Assembly (NCBI GenBank): GCA_016787085.1
Contig: JAEUVJ010000008.1
Coordinates: forward strand, 1-64,000
Origin: Chitinophagaceae bacterium
Lineage (GTDB): Bacteria; Bacteroidota; Bacteroidia; Chitinophagales; Chitinophagaceae
Length of the DNA stretch: 64,000 bases
Direction: 5' to 3'
The notes beneath the pieces are model-generated. The model saw only the letters and a program-made list of their open reading frames with translations, was not told where the DNA came from and made no database searches. A program made the position numbers and the translations under genes. The number at the start of each line of letters is the position of its first letter. The first letter of the stretch is position 1. Below, piece after piece: positions 1 to 7,767 of this stretch.

Positions 1-224
1 TTCTTGACCTGCATTGCAAAACACATGACATAGACAACCTGTACGTAGTGGACGCCAGTTTCTTTCCAAGCTGCGGGGCTTTTAATCCTGCACTGACCAT
101 TGCGGCCAACGCCCTGCGTGTCGGCGACCATATTATCAATACTTACAACCTCACCCCAACCCTCTCCAAAGGAGAGGGCCTGAACGATCTTGTCGCTCCG
201 GAACGGGAGGCGGTTATTATGTAG
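1..224 (+). CDS. GMC-family oxidoreductase, C-terminal fragment (5' end outside window)
   Basis: The frame open from base 3 gives a 73-residue C-terminus containing VVDASFFPSCGAFNPALT, the typical C-terminal signature of FAD-dependent glucose-methanol-choline oxidoreductases (known family; oxidise alcohols or sugars, often with a membrane cytochrome partner). The NPALT segment belongs to the FAD/active-site region. The last ~24 residues (LTPTLSKGEG onward) do not look like the family: they are encoded by a palindromic interspersed repeat at 149-181 that has extended the reading frame. The substrate cannot be judged from this fragment. The following genes run in the same direction but are separated by two hairpins. 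Confidence 0.85.
   Translation, partial: LDLHCKTHDIDNLYVVDASFFPSCGAFNPALTIAANALRVGDHIINTYNLTPTLSKGEGLNDLVAPEREAVIM
149..181. repeat. Palindromic interspersed repeat inside GMC oxidoreductase C-terminus
   Basis: Perfect 8-bp arms ccctctcc (160-167) and ggagaggg (171-178) flank an AAA loop. This is the common Bacteroidota element usually found between genes. Here it is read in frame as LTPTLSKGEG near the protein's end. Confidence 0.7.
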
Positions 225-272
225 TCCTTTCTGAATACTTTCTCATATAGCAGTTAGTTTGGGTTTCGAAGG

Positions 273-308
273 TCCCCGTTCCCGGGGATCTTCTTTCTGA
301 GGAAAGAA
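273..308 (+). terminator. Two adjacent hairpins, possible terminator of the GMC oxidoreductase transcript
   Basis: Stem TCCCCG/CGGGGA with loop TTCC (273-288) is followed by TCTTCTTTCT, and a second perfect stem ttctttc/gaaagaa (291-308) comes directly after. The pyrimidine tail is not a pure T run, so termination strength is uncertain. Confidence 0.45.
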
Positions 309-337
309 ACCAGAAAGTTAATACAAACCGGGTAAAT

Positions 338-376
338 CTCTTTGCGCCTTTGCTCCTTAGCGTCTTTGCGTGAAAA
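338..376. repeat. Interspersed 'CTTTGCG' repeat in leader of DUF1622 gene
   Basis: Iterated ctttgcg/cctttg/ccttag words (338-376) end eight bases before the next start codon. The same word family occurs, partly inside genes, at 58284-58365 and 61622-61699. It may supply the 5' leader of the downstream gene. Confidence 0.6.
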
Positions 377-383
377 ATAATTT

Positions 384-719
384 ATGGAAGAAACAGCAAA
401 ACAAATAACACTTACCGTCAGTCATACTGTCGAAATACTGTCGGCCGTTATTATCGGCATCGCCATACTGGCAGTACTGTATAATTACATCATGATGTTA
501 TACAGGCCCGGTATAAAAATATCCAAAGAAAGGATCAGGATACAATTCGGCAGCTCTGTAGCTGTAGCGCTTGAACTATTACTGGGCGCAGATGTACTGG
601 CTACCGCCGTAGCTCCCAGTTGGAATGATATCGGTCAGTTGGCCGCTATCGCCACGATACGGACGGTATTGAACTATTTCCTTGAAAAAGAACTGAAGCA
701 GGTGAAATCTCCAGCTTAA
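384..719 (+). CDS. DUF1622 family small membrane protein
   Basis: This 111-residue protein has a hydrophobic segment near residues 17-40 and another around 62-80. The stretch LLGADVLATAVAPSWNDIGQ followed by IRTVLNYFLEKEL is characteristic of DUF1622, a family of small bacterial inner-membrane proteins of unknown function. Length fits the family. The start ATG lies just after an interspersed repeat, and no strong Shine-Dalgarno is visible. It is followed by an aquaporin gene 49 bases on, so the two may share a transcript. No biochemical role can be assigned. Confidence 0.8.
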   Translation: MEETAKQITLTVSHTVEILSAVIIGIAILAVLYNYIMMLYRPGIKISKERIRIQFGSSVAVALELLLGADVLATAVAPSWNDIGQLAAIATIRTVLNYFLEKELKQVKSPA

Positions 720-768
720 CGTCACCGGCACGACAGCGCCTGTCTTTCCTCATTCATCTCTTTGCACT

Positions 769-1605
769 ATGAGAGCAATGCCCATCCGGGTTTTCAGTGG
801 TAAAACCGGTTTGACACAGTTGAAGGCTTCTTTCCGCAGCAATCATAAACATTACCTGCAGGAGGCGCTGGGGCTGGCCATCTTTATGATCTCTGCCTGT
901 TTTTGCAGCGCTGTATTATTTGCTGAAAATAGTTTAGTGCATGATCTCTTACCGGGAATGTTCGAAAAGAACGTCGTGATGGGTGTACTGATGGGAGGCA
1001 CCGCATTATTTATTTTTTATTCCCCGTGGACAGCTGCCGGCGGTTCACATATCAATCCCGCCGTCACACTGACCTTTTTGCGCCTGGATAAAATGTGCCG
1101 GTATGATGCATTGTTCTTTATCCTCTTCCAGGTCATTGGTGGCTCCATAGCCGTTTACCTCATGCAATGGTTGATGGGAAATATTCTTACTGAGCCGCCG
1201 GTCAACTCATCGGTGACCGTACCCGGTAAACGGGGAATATGGCCGGCATTGCTGATAGAGTTATTCATTGCCTTTGCTACCATGACGATGGTGTTGTTTA
1301 CCTCGCATCATGATACACTAAAAAAATACACCAGGATATTATCCGGTTGCCTGGTTTGTACCTGGGTGATCGTAGCAGGTCCTGTTTCAGGTTTTGGCAT
1401 GAACCCGGCACGATCATTCGCCAGTGCCTTACCCTCCGGGATATGGACAGCATTCTGGATATATATTCTTGCACCCGTGACAGGCATGTTGCTGGCAGCG
1501 GAAGTTTTTCTTTTTATTCAGAAAAGAAAATCATTTGCCCGTTATCAAAAACATCCCCAATCATCCTCCAAAGAACTATTGGAACCATTGGAATTCCTTT
1601 TATAA
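769..1605 (+). CDS. Aquaporin (MIP family channel)
   Basis: This 278-residue polytopic membrane protein has both MIP half-helix motifs, NPA at residues 96-98 and 212-214. The second reads NPARS rather than NPARD, which points to the water-channel (AqpZ-like) branch rather than glycerol facilitators. Six hydrophobic helices are distributed as expected, preceded by a longer-than-usual ~30-residue cytoplasmic N-terminus; a second ATG at codon 4 is equally possible. The C-terminal 20 residues are polar and low complexity. The stop sits one base before the next gene's ATG, indicating co-transcription with the VOC protein. Role: passive transport of water or small neutral solutes. Confidence 0.88.
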   Translation: MRAMPIRVFSGKTGLTQLKASFRSNHKHYLQEALGLAIFMISACFCSAVLFAENSLVHDLLPGMFEKNVVMGVLMGGTALFIFYSPWTAAGGSHINPAVTLTFLRLDKMCRYDALFFILFQVIGGSIAVYLMQWLMGNILTEPPVNSSVTVPGKRGIWPALLIELFIAFATMTMVLFTSHHDTLKKYTRILSGCLVCTWVIVAGPVSGFGMNPARSFASALPSGIWTAFWIYILAPVTGMLLAAEVFLFIQKRKSFARYQKHPQSSSKELLEPLEFLL

Positions 1606-1606
1606 A

Positions 1607-2623
1607 ATGAGTATGAAAAAAAGAGCCTTATATTCTTCATGGATCATCGCTGCACTTTTCCTGCAGATTACCGGCTTCTCACAAATACGAAAAGTAGAAG
1701 CGGTCGGCATTACGGTCAGCCAAATGGACCGTTCCGTAAAATTCTACAGCGAAGTGCTGGGATTTAAAAAGGTAAGCGATACAGAACTGTACGGAACGGA
1801 ATATGAACAGTTGCAGGGACTCTTCGGCCTTCGGATGCGGATAGTAAAAATGCAATTAGGTGATGAGTTCATCGAACTGACCGATTACCTGACCAGCGGC
1901 GGCCGCCACATACCGGAAGATGCCAAAAGCAATGACCTTTTCTTCCAGCATATCGCCATCGTGGTCAGCGATATGGACAAAGCTTATGCACAACTGAGAA
2001 AGTTCAATATCGAACACGTGTCCACCGGCCCGCAGACATTACCTGCGTCCATCCCGGAAGCAGAAGGCATCAAAGCTTTTTACCTTCATGACCCGGATAG
2101 ACATAACCTGGAACTGATTTATTTTCCTAAAGGAAAAGGACAGGCGAAATGGCAAACAAGCAATGGTAAACTCTTCCTTGGCATTGATCATACGGCCATC
2201 GGTGTCAGTAATACAGACAGCAGTTTACATTTCTATCGCGGCATCCTTGGCATCGAACGAAAAGGAGATAGCCGGAACAAAGGCATAGAACAGTCGCACC
2301 TGAACAATGTAGAGGATGCCAGCCTGCATATCACAGGTCTTCGGGCTGCAGAAGGGCCGGGCATTGAATTCCTGCAATACCTGATACCGGGACCGGGCAA
2401 GCCCTACCCTGGTGATTCAAAAACAGATGATATCTGGCACTGGCAAACCACACTGATCACAGATGATGCGCAGCAATTGTATGATAAATTCAGAAAGCTT
2501 CCTTACCGGGTCGTATCAAAACAATTGATACATATTCAAACAAAGAGTGGCCAGCATAGCAAGGCCTTCATCGTGCGGGATGGCGATGGCCATGCCGTCC
2601 TGATCAGGGAAGCCATACATTGA
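1607..2623 (+). CDS. Exported double VOC (glyoxalase/bleomycin-resistance fold) protein
   Basis: A signal peptide (MKKRALYSSWIIAALFLQ, cut near GFSQ) is followed by two vicinal-oxygen-chelate modules, about residues 25-165 and 190-338. Each starts with the family pattern (AVGITVSQMDRSVKFYSEVLGF; IDHTAIGVSNTDSSLHFYRGIL). VOC proteins are metal-dependent lyases, dioxygenases or binding proteins; a histidine follows in each module (HIAIVVSD; DHTAIGV), but the reaction cannot be inferred. A longer open frame exists upstream, but this ATG, one base after the aquaporin stop and directly before a signal peptide, is the better start. Periplasmic location is inferred. Confidence 0.8.
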   Translation: MSMKKRALYSSWIIAALFLQITGFSQIRKVEAVGITVSQMDRSVKFYSEVLGFKKVSDTELYGTEYEQLQGLFGLRMRIVKMQLGDEFIELTDYLTSGGRHIPEDAKSNDLFFQHIAIVVSDMDKAYAQLRKFNIEHVSTGPQTLPASIPEAEGIKAFYLHDPDRHNLELIYFPKGKGQAKWQTSNGKLFLGIDHTAIGVSNTDSSLHFYRGILGIERKGDSRNKGIEQSHLNNVEDASLHITGLRAAEGPGIEFLQYLIPGPGKPYPGDSKTDDIWHWQTTLITDDAQQLYDKFRKLPYRVVSKQLIHIQTKSGQHSKAFIVRDGDGHAVLIREAIH

Positions 2624-2655
2624 AAACTCTTATATACAATAAAGAAAACAGAGAA

Positions 2656-3582
2656 ATGAAAAAAATCACCTTAGCCCTGGTACTTATCAGCCTGGCTGCC
2701 GTCAGGTCAGCGGCACAGGGATGCAGCGATGCAGGCGTGTGCACTATCCATTCATTTAAAAACAATACGGAAAAGTACAGTGAAGAGGGTAAGAACAATA
2801 ATGAGATCATGGTGGGTTTTGCCTTCGGGAAAGGCGAAAGGTCAATCTCTTATTATACACCCTATATTCAATACACACGAAGTATTACTGACAGAACATC
2901 TGTAACCGGCAAGGTTGTTTTCGCTGCGATCAGAGGCGAACTGACCAATACTACAGGTCTGGGCGACCTCTTCCTGTCATTCAATCATGCTATTGATGTG
3001 AAAAAGAAATGGCAAAAGTCGTTGGTAGCCGGACTGAAGATACCGCTTGATAAGGCTGATATTGTAAAAGACGACATTCATTTGCCGATGCCGTACCAGA
3101 CCAGTCTGGGTACCACTGACCTGGTACTTGGGGTGAACGCAGCAAGAAAATCATTTGGTGTTACGCTGGCATGGCAGCAGCCTTTGCAAAAAACCAACGG
3201 CAATCAATTTCTTCCTGAAAACTATCCTTCGGAGCCATTGGCATACCGTTACCTGCCTACGAACAGTTTTGAAAGAAAAGGCGACCTGCTGTTGAGGCTA
3301 TCCTATAATTTTAATTTAAATAAGAAATTCTCAGTTCGCCCGGGTTTACTTTCCATATATCATCTGGGTAATGACAGCTATCTCGACCGGAACAAAATGC
3401 GAAGAGAGATAGCCCTGTCAAACGGTCTTACCCTGAACGGAAATGTGTTTTTAGATTACCGGGTAAGTAAGACCAGTGAATTTGAATTATCACTCGGTAC
3501 ACCGTTCGTTGTAAGAACCAACAGGCCTGATGGGTTAACAAGGTCCTTCGTCGCTTCATTGGAATATAAATTCAGTTTTTAA
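2656..3582 (+). CDS. Predicted outer-membrane beta-barrel protein, unknown function
   Basis: The ATG giving MKKITLALVLISLAAVRSAAQ (clear signal peptide) is preferred to one twelve codons upstream. The mature part (~288 residues) has a cysteine pair near its N-terminus (CSDAGVC), then alternating amphipathic strands and a final aromatic FSF, the usual barrel-insertion signal. Segments such as TGLGDLFLSFNHAI resemble putative porin/MetA-type barrels. It follows the VOC gene by 32 bases. I recognise the fold class only; it may admit a small solute or act as a structural barrel. Confidence 0.65.
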   Translation: MKKITLALVLISLAAVRSAAQGCSDAGVCTIHSFKNNTEKYSEEGKNNNEIMVGFAFGKGERSISYYTPYIQYTRSITDRTSVTGKVVFAAIRGELTNTTGLGDLFLSFNHAIDVKKKWQKSLVAGLKIPLDKADIVKDDIHLPMPYQTSLGTTDLVLGVNAARKSFGVTLAWQQPLQKTNGNQFLPENYPSEPLAYRYLPTNSFERKGDLLLRLSYNFNLNKKFSVRPGLLSIYHLGNDSYLDRNKMRREIALSNGLTLNGNVFLDYRVSKTSEFELSLGTPFVVRTNRPDGLTRSFVASLEYKFSF

Positions 3583-3657
3583 ATATCTAATGCCAGGGTC
3601 GCCCGGCCGACAAAACAAGCATGGCATCGCCAATACCTTCAGCAAAAACTTTAACGC

Positions 3658-4245
3658 ATGAAACAACTCTTTGCATCTGTACTTGTATTGTTATTCGCCG
3701 TATCCCTTCATGCCCAGGGAGAACCAAAAGGTCTTGAGGTAAATGACAAGGCACCTGTCTTTATTGCTAAAGATCAGGAGGGAAAGAGCGTCAGCCTGTC
3801 TGAGCAATTAAAGAAAGGTCCGGTAGTGCTGGTGTTCTACCGTGGCCAGTGGTGTCCCTATTGTAACCGGTATCTGAAATCACTGGAAGACTCTCTCTCA
3901 CTTGTAACGCAAAAAGGCGCCACGCTGATCGCCGTTTCTCCCGAAAAACCCGAGAGTATTGCACAAACGATAGAGAAAACAAAGGCCACTTATCCTATCC
4001 TCTTTGATGAAGGCCTACAGATCATGAAAAGCTACGATGTAACTTTTGCCGTAGATGAAAAGACCATTGAAAGATATAAAGGATATGGTATTGATTTCAT
4101 CAAAACCAACGGAGAAACCAACGGGGCCAGGCTACCGGTACCGGCTGTTTATGTGATCAATAAAGAAGGTATGATCATCTATCGCCATTTTGATAAGAAT
4201 TACACCAGGCGGCCTCCTGTAGCAGAGATACTCAGGCAACTTTAA
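3658..4245 (+). CDS. Exported peroxiredoxin-like (AhpC/TSA, thioredoxin fold) protein
   Basis: A 195-residue protein with signal peptide (cut after LHAQ). A thioredoxin-fold core follows, with FYRGQWCPYCNRYL carrying Cys66 and Cys69. The CxxC at this place identifies the peroxiredoxin-like/AhpC-TSA group, which reduces peroxides or disulfides using thiols. The later IAVSPEKPESIAQTIEK and VPAVYVINKEGMIIYRHFD segments complete the fold. Export implies a periplasmic role, perhaps protecting or maturing the redox proteins encoded downstream. It is separated from the barrel gene by 75 bases with no clear terminator. Confidence 0.85.
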   Translation: MKQLFASVLVLLFAVSLHAQGEPKGLEVNDKAPVFIAKDQEGKSVSLSEQLKKGPVVLVFYRGQWCPYCNRYLKSLEDSLSLVTQKGATLIAVSPEKPESIAQTIEKTKATYPILFDEGLQIMKSYDVTFAVDEKTIERYKGYGIDFIKTNGETNGARLPVPAVYVINKEGMIIYRHFDKNYTRRPPVAEILRQL

Positions 4246-4339
4246 AACGGTATCATGGCTTTTGAGACAGCCTCATTTTGTGTTTATCGTCACTTACCTG
4301 ACAGTAAAAAGAACGCAACCGTCGTTGCTTTGCAGCAGG

Positions 4340-6028
4340 ATGAATACTGCAACTTCTATACTATGCCCGGTATGCCGCGAACCTGTTGACCGGTTGCTGT
4401 ATCGTTATCATATTGACGGGGAAAAAAGGGTGATCGAACAGATTAAACAACAAAACCCCGGATGGGCAGAACATGATGGCGCCTGCAGCCGCTGTGTAGA
4501 TTACTATCATACGGAAGTGGTGATGCAACAAAGGATGTTGCCTGAAATAGGTCCCTACTTCCCTGTAAAGAGCCAGGACGATTTCATTATTCTGCCCACA
4601 GGGCTACGGCTGAATACTGATCAGCGATTTACAGGCAAAGGAGTGACAATCTGTTTTATTGACAGCAGTTTTTGCCGGCATCCCGACCTTACCGCTCACC
4701 GCAACCGCATCAAAACCATCATTGATGTAACGAAAATGACGGATGCGATCAATGGTTACCCAGTAGCTGGCTGTCACTCTGAACTTACCGATTGTCATCC
4801 TGAGCTTGCCGAAGGATGGCACGGCACCATGACCTCTGTTGTATGCGCCGGAGATGGTTATTTAAGCAACGGCTTGTATAAAGGAATCGCCAGCGATGTT
4901 GAACTGGTATTGATAAAAGTGCAGAACGCCGCAGGCAGGATCACCACGGAGAGCATAGTAAAAGCGCTGCAATGGGTTCTCCGGCATCATAAAGAATATG
5001 GCATCCGCATCGTGAATATGAGTATCGGAGATGATGAAGCCATTTCCTATAAACAAAGCGAAGTGGATCAATATGCAGAGCAATTAGTGCAGAAAGGGAT
5101 AACAGTAGTAGCCGCAGCAGGCAACGACATGGACGGGCTGATAAACCCGCCGGCAAATTCCCCGCATGTGATCACGGTAGGCGGTATAGATGACAATAAT
5201 GATCTGCAAAAAGAAAATGGCCTTTATCATTCAGCCTGGGGTAAAACAACGGACGGGCTGATGAAGCCGGAACTGATCGCCCATGCGATCTGGATCGCTG
5301 CACCCATACTGCCGGGAACTAAAGAGCAAAACGAAGCGGAAGTATTACACTGCCTGTTATCGGTTTCTCCTGATGTTCTGCCCGTCGTACTGAAAGAGAA
5401 TATAGCACTCACTGGTTTACCTATGTCTGTGCTGGCAAGTGAGGATAGCACATTTATAAAGGAAACAATACTGCAGAGAATACGATACTGCAAATACATC
5501 TCCCCGCATTACATGCATGTGGACGGCACTTCCTTTGCAGCACCCATTGTCAGTGCTGTCATTGCTCAATTGCTGGAAGCGGATCCGCGGCTCACGCCTG
5601 CTATGATCAGGAAAATACTTTTTACCACTGCCAAACGGATAGAAAACTATCCTGCAGAAAGGCAGGGTTTCGGCGCTATTCATCCCCGCAAGGCTATACT
5701 TCATGTTCTGAAAAAAGAAACGATCATGGCCCCCGAAGAATCGCCACGCATTAACAGCGGACAAAATACCATTGCATTCTATGTTCAGCATGATTGTGCA
5801 TCACAGGTATCACTGGCTGGTAGTTTTAACGAATGGGCAAAGGATGTGCTCTTGCTGGAGCCAGGTAAGTATGGCTGGTGGAAGATCGAAGTACCCATGA
5901 TGGCGCCTGGAAAATACTATTACAAATTCTTTGTGGATGAAAAGATATGGGTGGAAGATGTGAGCAATCCGTACAGGGAGCCGGATGGATTCAATGGATT
6001 CAACAGTGTCCTGACTATAAATAACTGA
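4340..6028 (+). CDS. Subtilisin-like (S8) serine protease with C-terminal AMPK/CBM48-type glycogen-binding domain
   Basis: The 562-residue product starts with a possible zinc ribbon (Cys9-x2-Cys12 and Cys49-x2-Cys52) and has no signal peptide. A complete S8 catalytic domain follows: Asp108 in FIDSS, His161 in GWHGTM, oxyanion Asn262 in AAAGND and Ser398 in DGTSFAAP. Residues ~475-562 (VSLAGSFNEW, WKIEVPMMAPGKYYYKFFVD) match the early-set glycogen-binding domain of AMPK beta subunits and branching enzymes. A frame extending upstream to a TTG was rejected because it lacks a plausible leader. An interspersed repeat is read in frame between Asp and His (residues 145-159). A cytoplasmic, glycogen-linked protease is inferred; protein-protein contact through the E-set domain is possible. 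Confidence 0.85.
   Translation: MNTATSILCPVCREPVDRLLYRYHIDGEKRVIEQIKQQNPGWAEHDGACSRCVDYYHTEVVMQQRMLPEIGPYFPVKSQDDFIILPTGLRLNTDQRFTGKGVTICFIDSSFCRHPDLTAHRNRIKTIIDVTKMTDAINGYPVAGCHSELTDCHPELAEGWHGTMTSVVCAGDGYLSNGLYKGIASDVELVLIKVQNAAGRITTESIVKALQWVLRHHKEYGIRIVNMSIGDDEAISYKQSEVDQYAEQLVQKGITVVAAAGNDMDGLINPPANSPHVITVGGIDDNNDLQKENGLYHSAWGKTTDGLMKPELIAHAIWIAAPILPGTKEQNEAEVLHCLLSVSPDVLPVVLKENIALTGLPMSVLASEDSTFIKETILQRIRYCKYISPHYMHVDGTSFAAPIVSAVIAQLLEADPRLTPAMIRKILFTTAKRIENYPAERQGFGAIHPRKAILHVLKKETIMAPEESPRINSGQNTIAFYVQHDCASQVSLAGSFNEWAKDVLLLEPGKYGWWKIEVPMMAPGKYYYKFFVDEKIWVEDVSNPYREPDGFNGFNSVLTINN
4772..4820. repeat. Interspersed repeat (two 21-base units) read in frame within the subtilase
   Basis: Units starting at 4772 and 4793 match at 16 of 20 aligned bases and encode CHSELTD and CHPELAEG. 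The second unit is the familiar 'tgtcatcctgagcttg..gaagg' element often found between genes in Bacteroidota. At 21 bases the period preserves frame. Confidence 0.7.
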
Positions 6029-6031
6029 CCA

Positions 6032-6250
6032 ATGATATTCGTAACGATCATATTGATTATAGTAGCGTTGTACCTGCTGGCAGGTCTTGTATTCGCCATT
6101 CCTTTTATGATAAAAGGAGTTACTGTCATTGATGAAGGCGCTCATGGTTCATCTTGGGGTTTCCGCATCATTATCATTCCCGGGGTCATGGTGTTCTGGC
6201 CTTTTTTGCTGAATAAATGGCTCTACGCTTCAAAAATGAAAAGATCATGA
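6032..6250 (+). CDS. Small two-helix membrane protein, unknown function
   Basis: The 72-residue product has two hydrophobic segments (about residues 2-28 and 47-62) separated by a short polar turn containing DEGAHGSS. It begins three bases after the subtilase stop, and its own stop overlaps the next start (ATGA), so it is clearly part of an operon. Proteins of this size and layout often sit beside heme or iron-sulfur membrane enzymes in Bacteroidota, but I recognise no named family. Confidence 0.65.
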   Translation: MIFVTIILIIVALYLLAGLVFAIPFMIKGVTVIDEGAHGSSWGFRIIIIPGVMVFWPFLLNKWLYASKMKRS

Positions 6251-6714
6251 TGAGATCATTGAGAAAAAGACACCTGCAGATATGGTCGGCATGGGCTTTA
6301 CTCTTACCTGCCGGCATTACTTTGGCCTGGCTGGCTATTCCTTACCAGCAACCGGTAAAATTATTACAAACGCCTGCACAGGAGTTGCTGCCTGCCATTA
6401 TACAAACAAAAGAACATGATGATTATACGCTGAACATACGTAGTGATCATAGTCATACAGTATGGCAACTGGAATGGAAGAACAAGACCACGTTGAACTA
6501 TCCCTCCGCGGTCATTTATAAAACAACCGTACATAATAACGACCCGGAAAAAGCTGAACTGGTCGGGAGAATTGAAGCCAGAGGTGATTATATTTTTGAA
6601 CTAAGCCCGGTTCCCCACAACCAGGCCGGCTTGAAATTCATACTATATGACTTTATTCACGAGGCAGTAATTGACACATTCATTTTTAAAAATCCCTTCA
6701 GGGGCCCTGAATAA
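6247..6714 (+). CDS. Membrane-anchored periplasmic protein, unknown function
   Basis: The start at the ATGA overlap with the preceding gene gives 155 residues; ten further codons upstream lie inside the earlier gene. One N-terminal helix (WSAWALLLPAGITLAWLAI) anchors a small, probably beta-rich domain with no cysteines and several histidines (RSDHSHTVWQLEW). It ends two bases before the Rieske fusion gene, implying translational coupling and a likely accessory role to that enzyme. No family recognised. Confidence 0.65.
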   Translation: MMRSLRKRHLQIWSAWALLLPAGITLAWLAIPYQQPVKLLQTPAQELLPAIIQTKEHDDYTLNIRSDHSHTVWQLEWKNKTTLNYPSAVIYKTTVHNNDPEKAELVGRIEARGDYIFELSPVPHNQAGLKFILYDFIHEAVIDTFIFKNPFRGPE

Positions 6715-6716
6715 TC

Positions 6717-7751
6717 ATGAGCGCATCATACGCCGCCGTAGGCTGGAACAAGCAAAAGAAAATATATGACTGGCTGATCGCATGTCTCTGTTTCATCTAT
6801 CTCCTGCTTTTTATATCCGTTACACTTATCATCAATGAACAGGCGACCTTTGAAACATTACTGATACGCAGCACTTCCACTCTCGCCGTATTATTGCTGC
6901 ATATCATATTGGCTATCGGGCCACTATGCCGCTTGAACAAAAAGTTTCTTCCCCTCCTTTACAACAGGAGACATCTCGGGGTGACCATGTTCACATTCGC
7001 ATTAGTGCATGGCAGTTTCAGTCTATTCCAGTTTCATGCATTGAGCAATACCAATCCCATTATTTCACTCTTTACCTCGAACACTAACTTCGGTTCCCTT
7101 GCCGCATTCCCATTCCAGGTGCTTGGGCTATTTGCCCTTATCATTTTCTTCCTGATGGCCATTACCAGCCATGATTTCTGGCTGCATAATTTATCCCCTA
7201 AAGTCTGGAAGACCCTGCATATGTTCGTTTACCTCGCTTATATCTTAGTCGTAATGCATGTCATGCTGGGTGTGATACAATATGAGAATGACCCGGTATT
7301 CGTGATCATGATATTTGCCGGGGCAATCACACTGGTAATACTTCACCTGCTCGCAGGATCAAAGGAAAGAAAGCTGGATAACATGAAGTTCGCCTTGCAG
7401 CGGGAAGGATTTGTGTATGTATGTCCTGTCGCAGAGATAGAGGACAGCCGGGCAAAAATATTTTACATAGACAAAGAAAGAATAGCGGTGTACCGGCATA
7501 ATAACAAACTATACGCCATTCACAACGTATGTAAACACCAGGGAGGGCCATTAGGAGAAGGAAAGATACTGGACGGCTGCATCACCTGCCCCTGGCATGG
7601 ATACCAATACCTGCCTCACAACGGCCAGTCGCCACCACCATTCAAAGAAAAAGTAAGTACCTATGACGTAAAGATCATAGATGGCAAGGTCTGGCTGAAT
7701 CCTGCCCCTTTTGCAGAAGGAACAGAAAGACCGGGAGCCGAAATAAAATAA
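6717..7751 (+). CDS. Ferric-reductase-like transmembrane domain fused to a Rieske [2Fe-2S] domain
   Basis: The 344-residue product has an N-terminal half (~20-215) with about six hydrophobic helices bearing histidines in the ferric-reductase/YedZ pattern (TFALVHGSFSLF, WKTLHMFVYLAY, VVMHVML), likely b-heme ligands. The C-terminal half (~225-335) is a Rieske-type domain with Cys272-x-His274 (CKHQGG) and Cys291-x2-His294 (CPWHG), all four cluster ligands present. This arrangement would move electrons between membrane heme and a ferredoxin-like cluster. No FAD/NAD reductase domain is fused, so an external donor or acceptor is needed. The next gene is a likely partner. Confidence 0.85.
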   Translation: MSASYAAVGWNKQKKIYDWLIACLCFIYLLLFISVTLIINEQATFETLLIRSTSTLAVLLLHIILAIGPLCRLNKKFLPLLYNRRHLGVTMFTFALVHGSFSLFQFHALSNTNPIISLFTSNTNFGSLAAFPFQVLGLFALIIFFLMAITSHDFWLHNLSPKVWKTLHMFVYLAYILVVMHVMLGVIQYENDPVFVIMIFAGAITLVILHLLAGSKERKLDNMKFALQREGFVYVCPVAEIEDSRAKIFYIDKERIAVYRHNNKLYAIHNVCKHQGGPLGEGKILDGCITCPWHGYQYLPHNGQSPPPFKEKVSTYDVKIIDGKVWLNPAPFAEGTERPGAEIK

Positions 7752-7767
7752 GAAGGGGAATACTATT

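Noticed and set aside
4262-4339. 26-codon upstream extension of the subtilase from TTG
   Set aside because: No plausible leader or conserved residues; the ATG at 4340 gives a coherent zinc-ribbon-like start.
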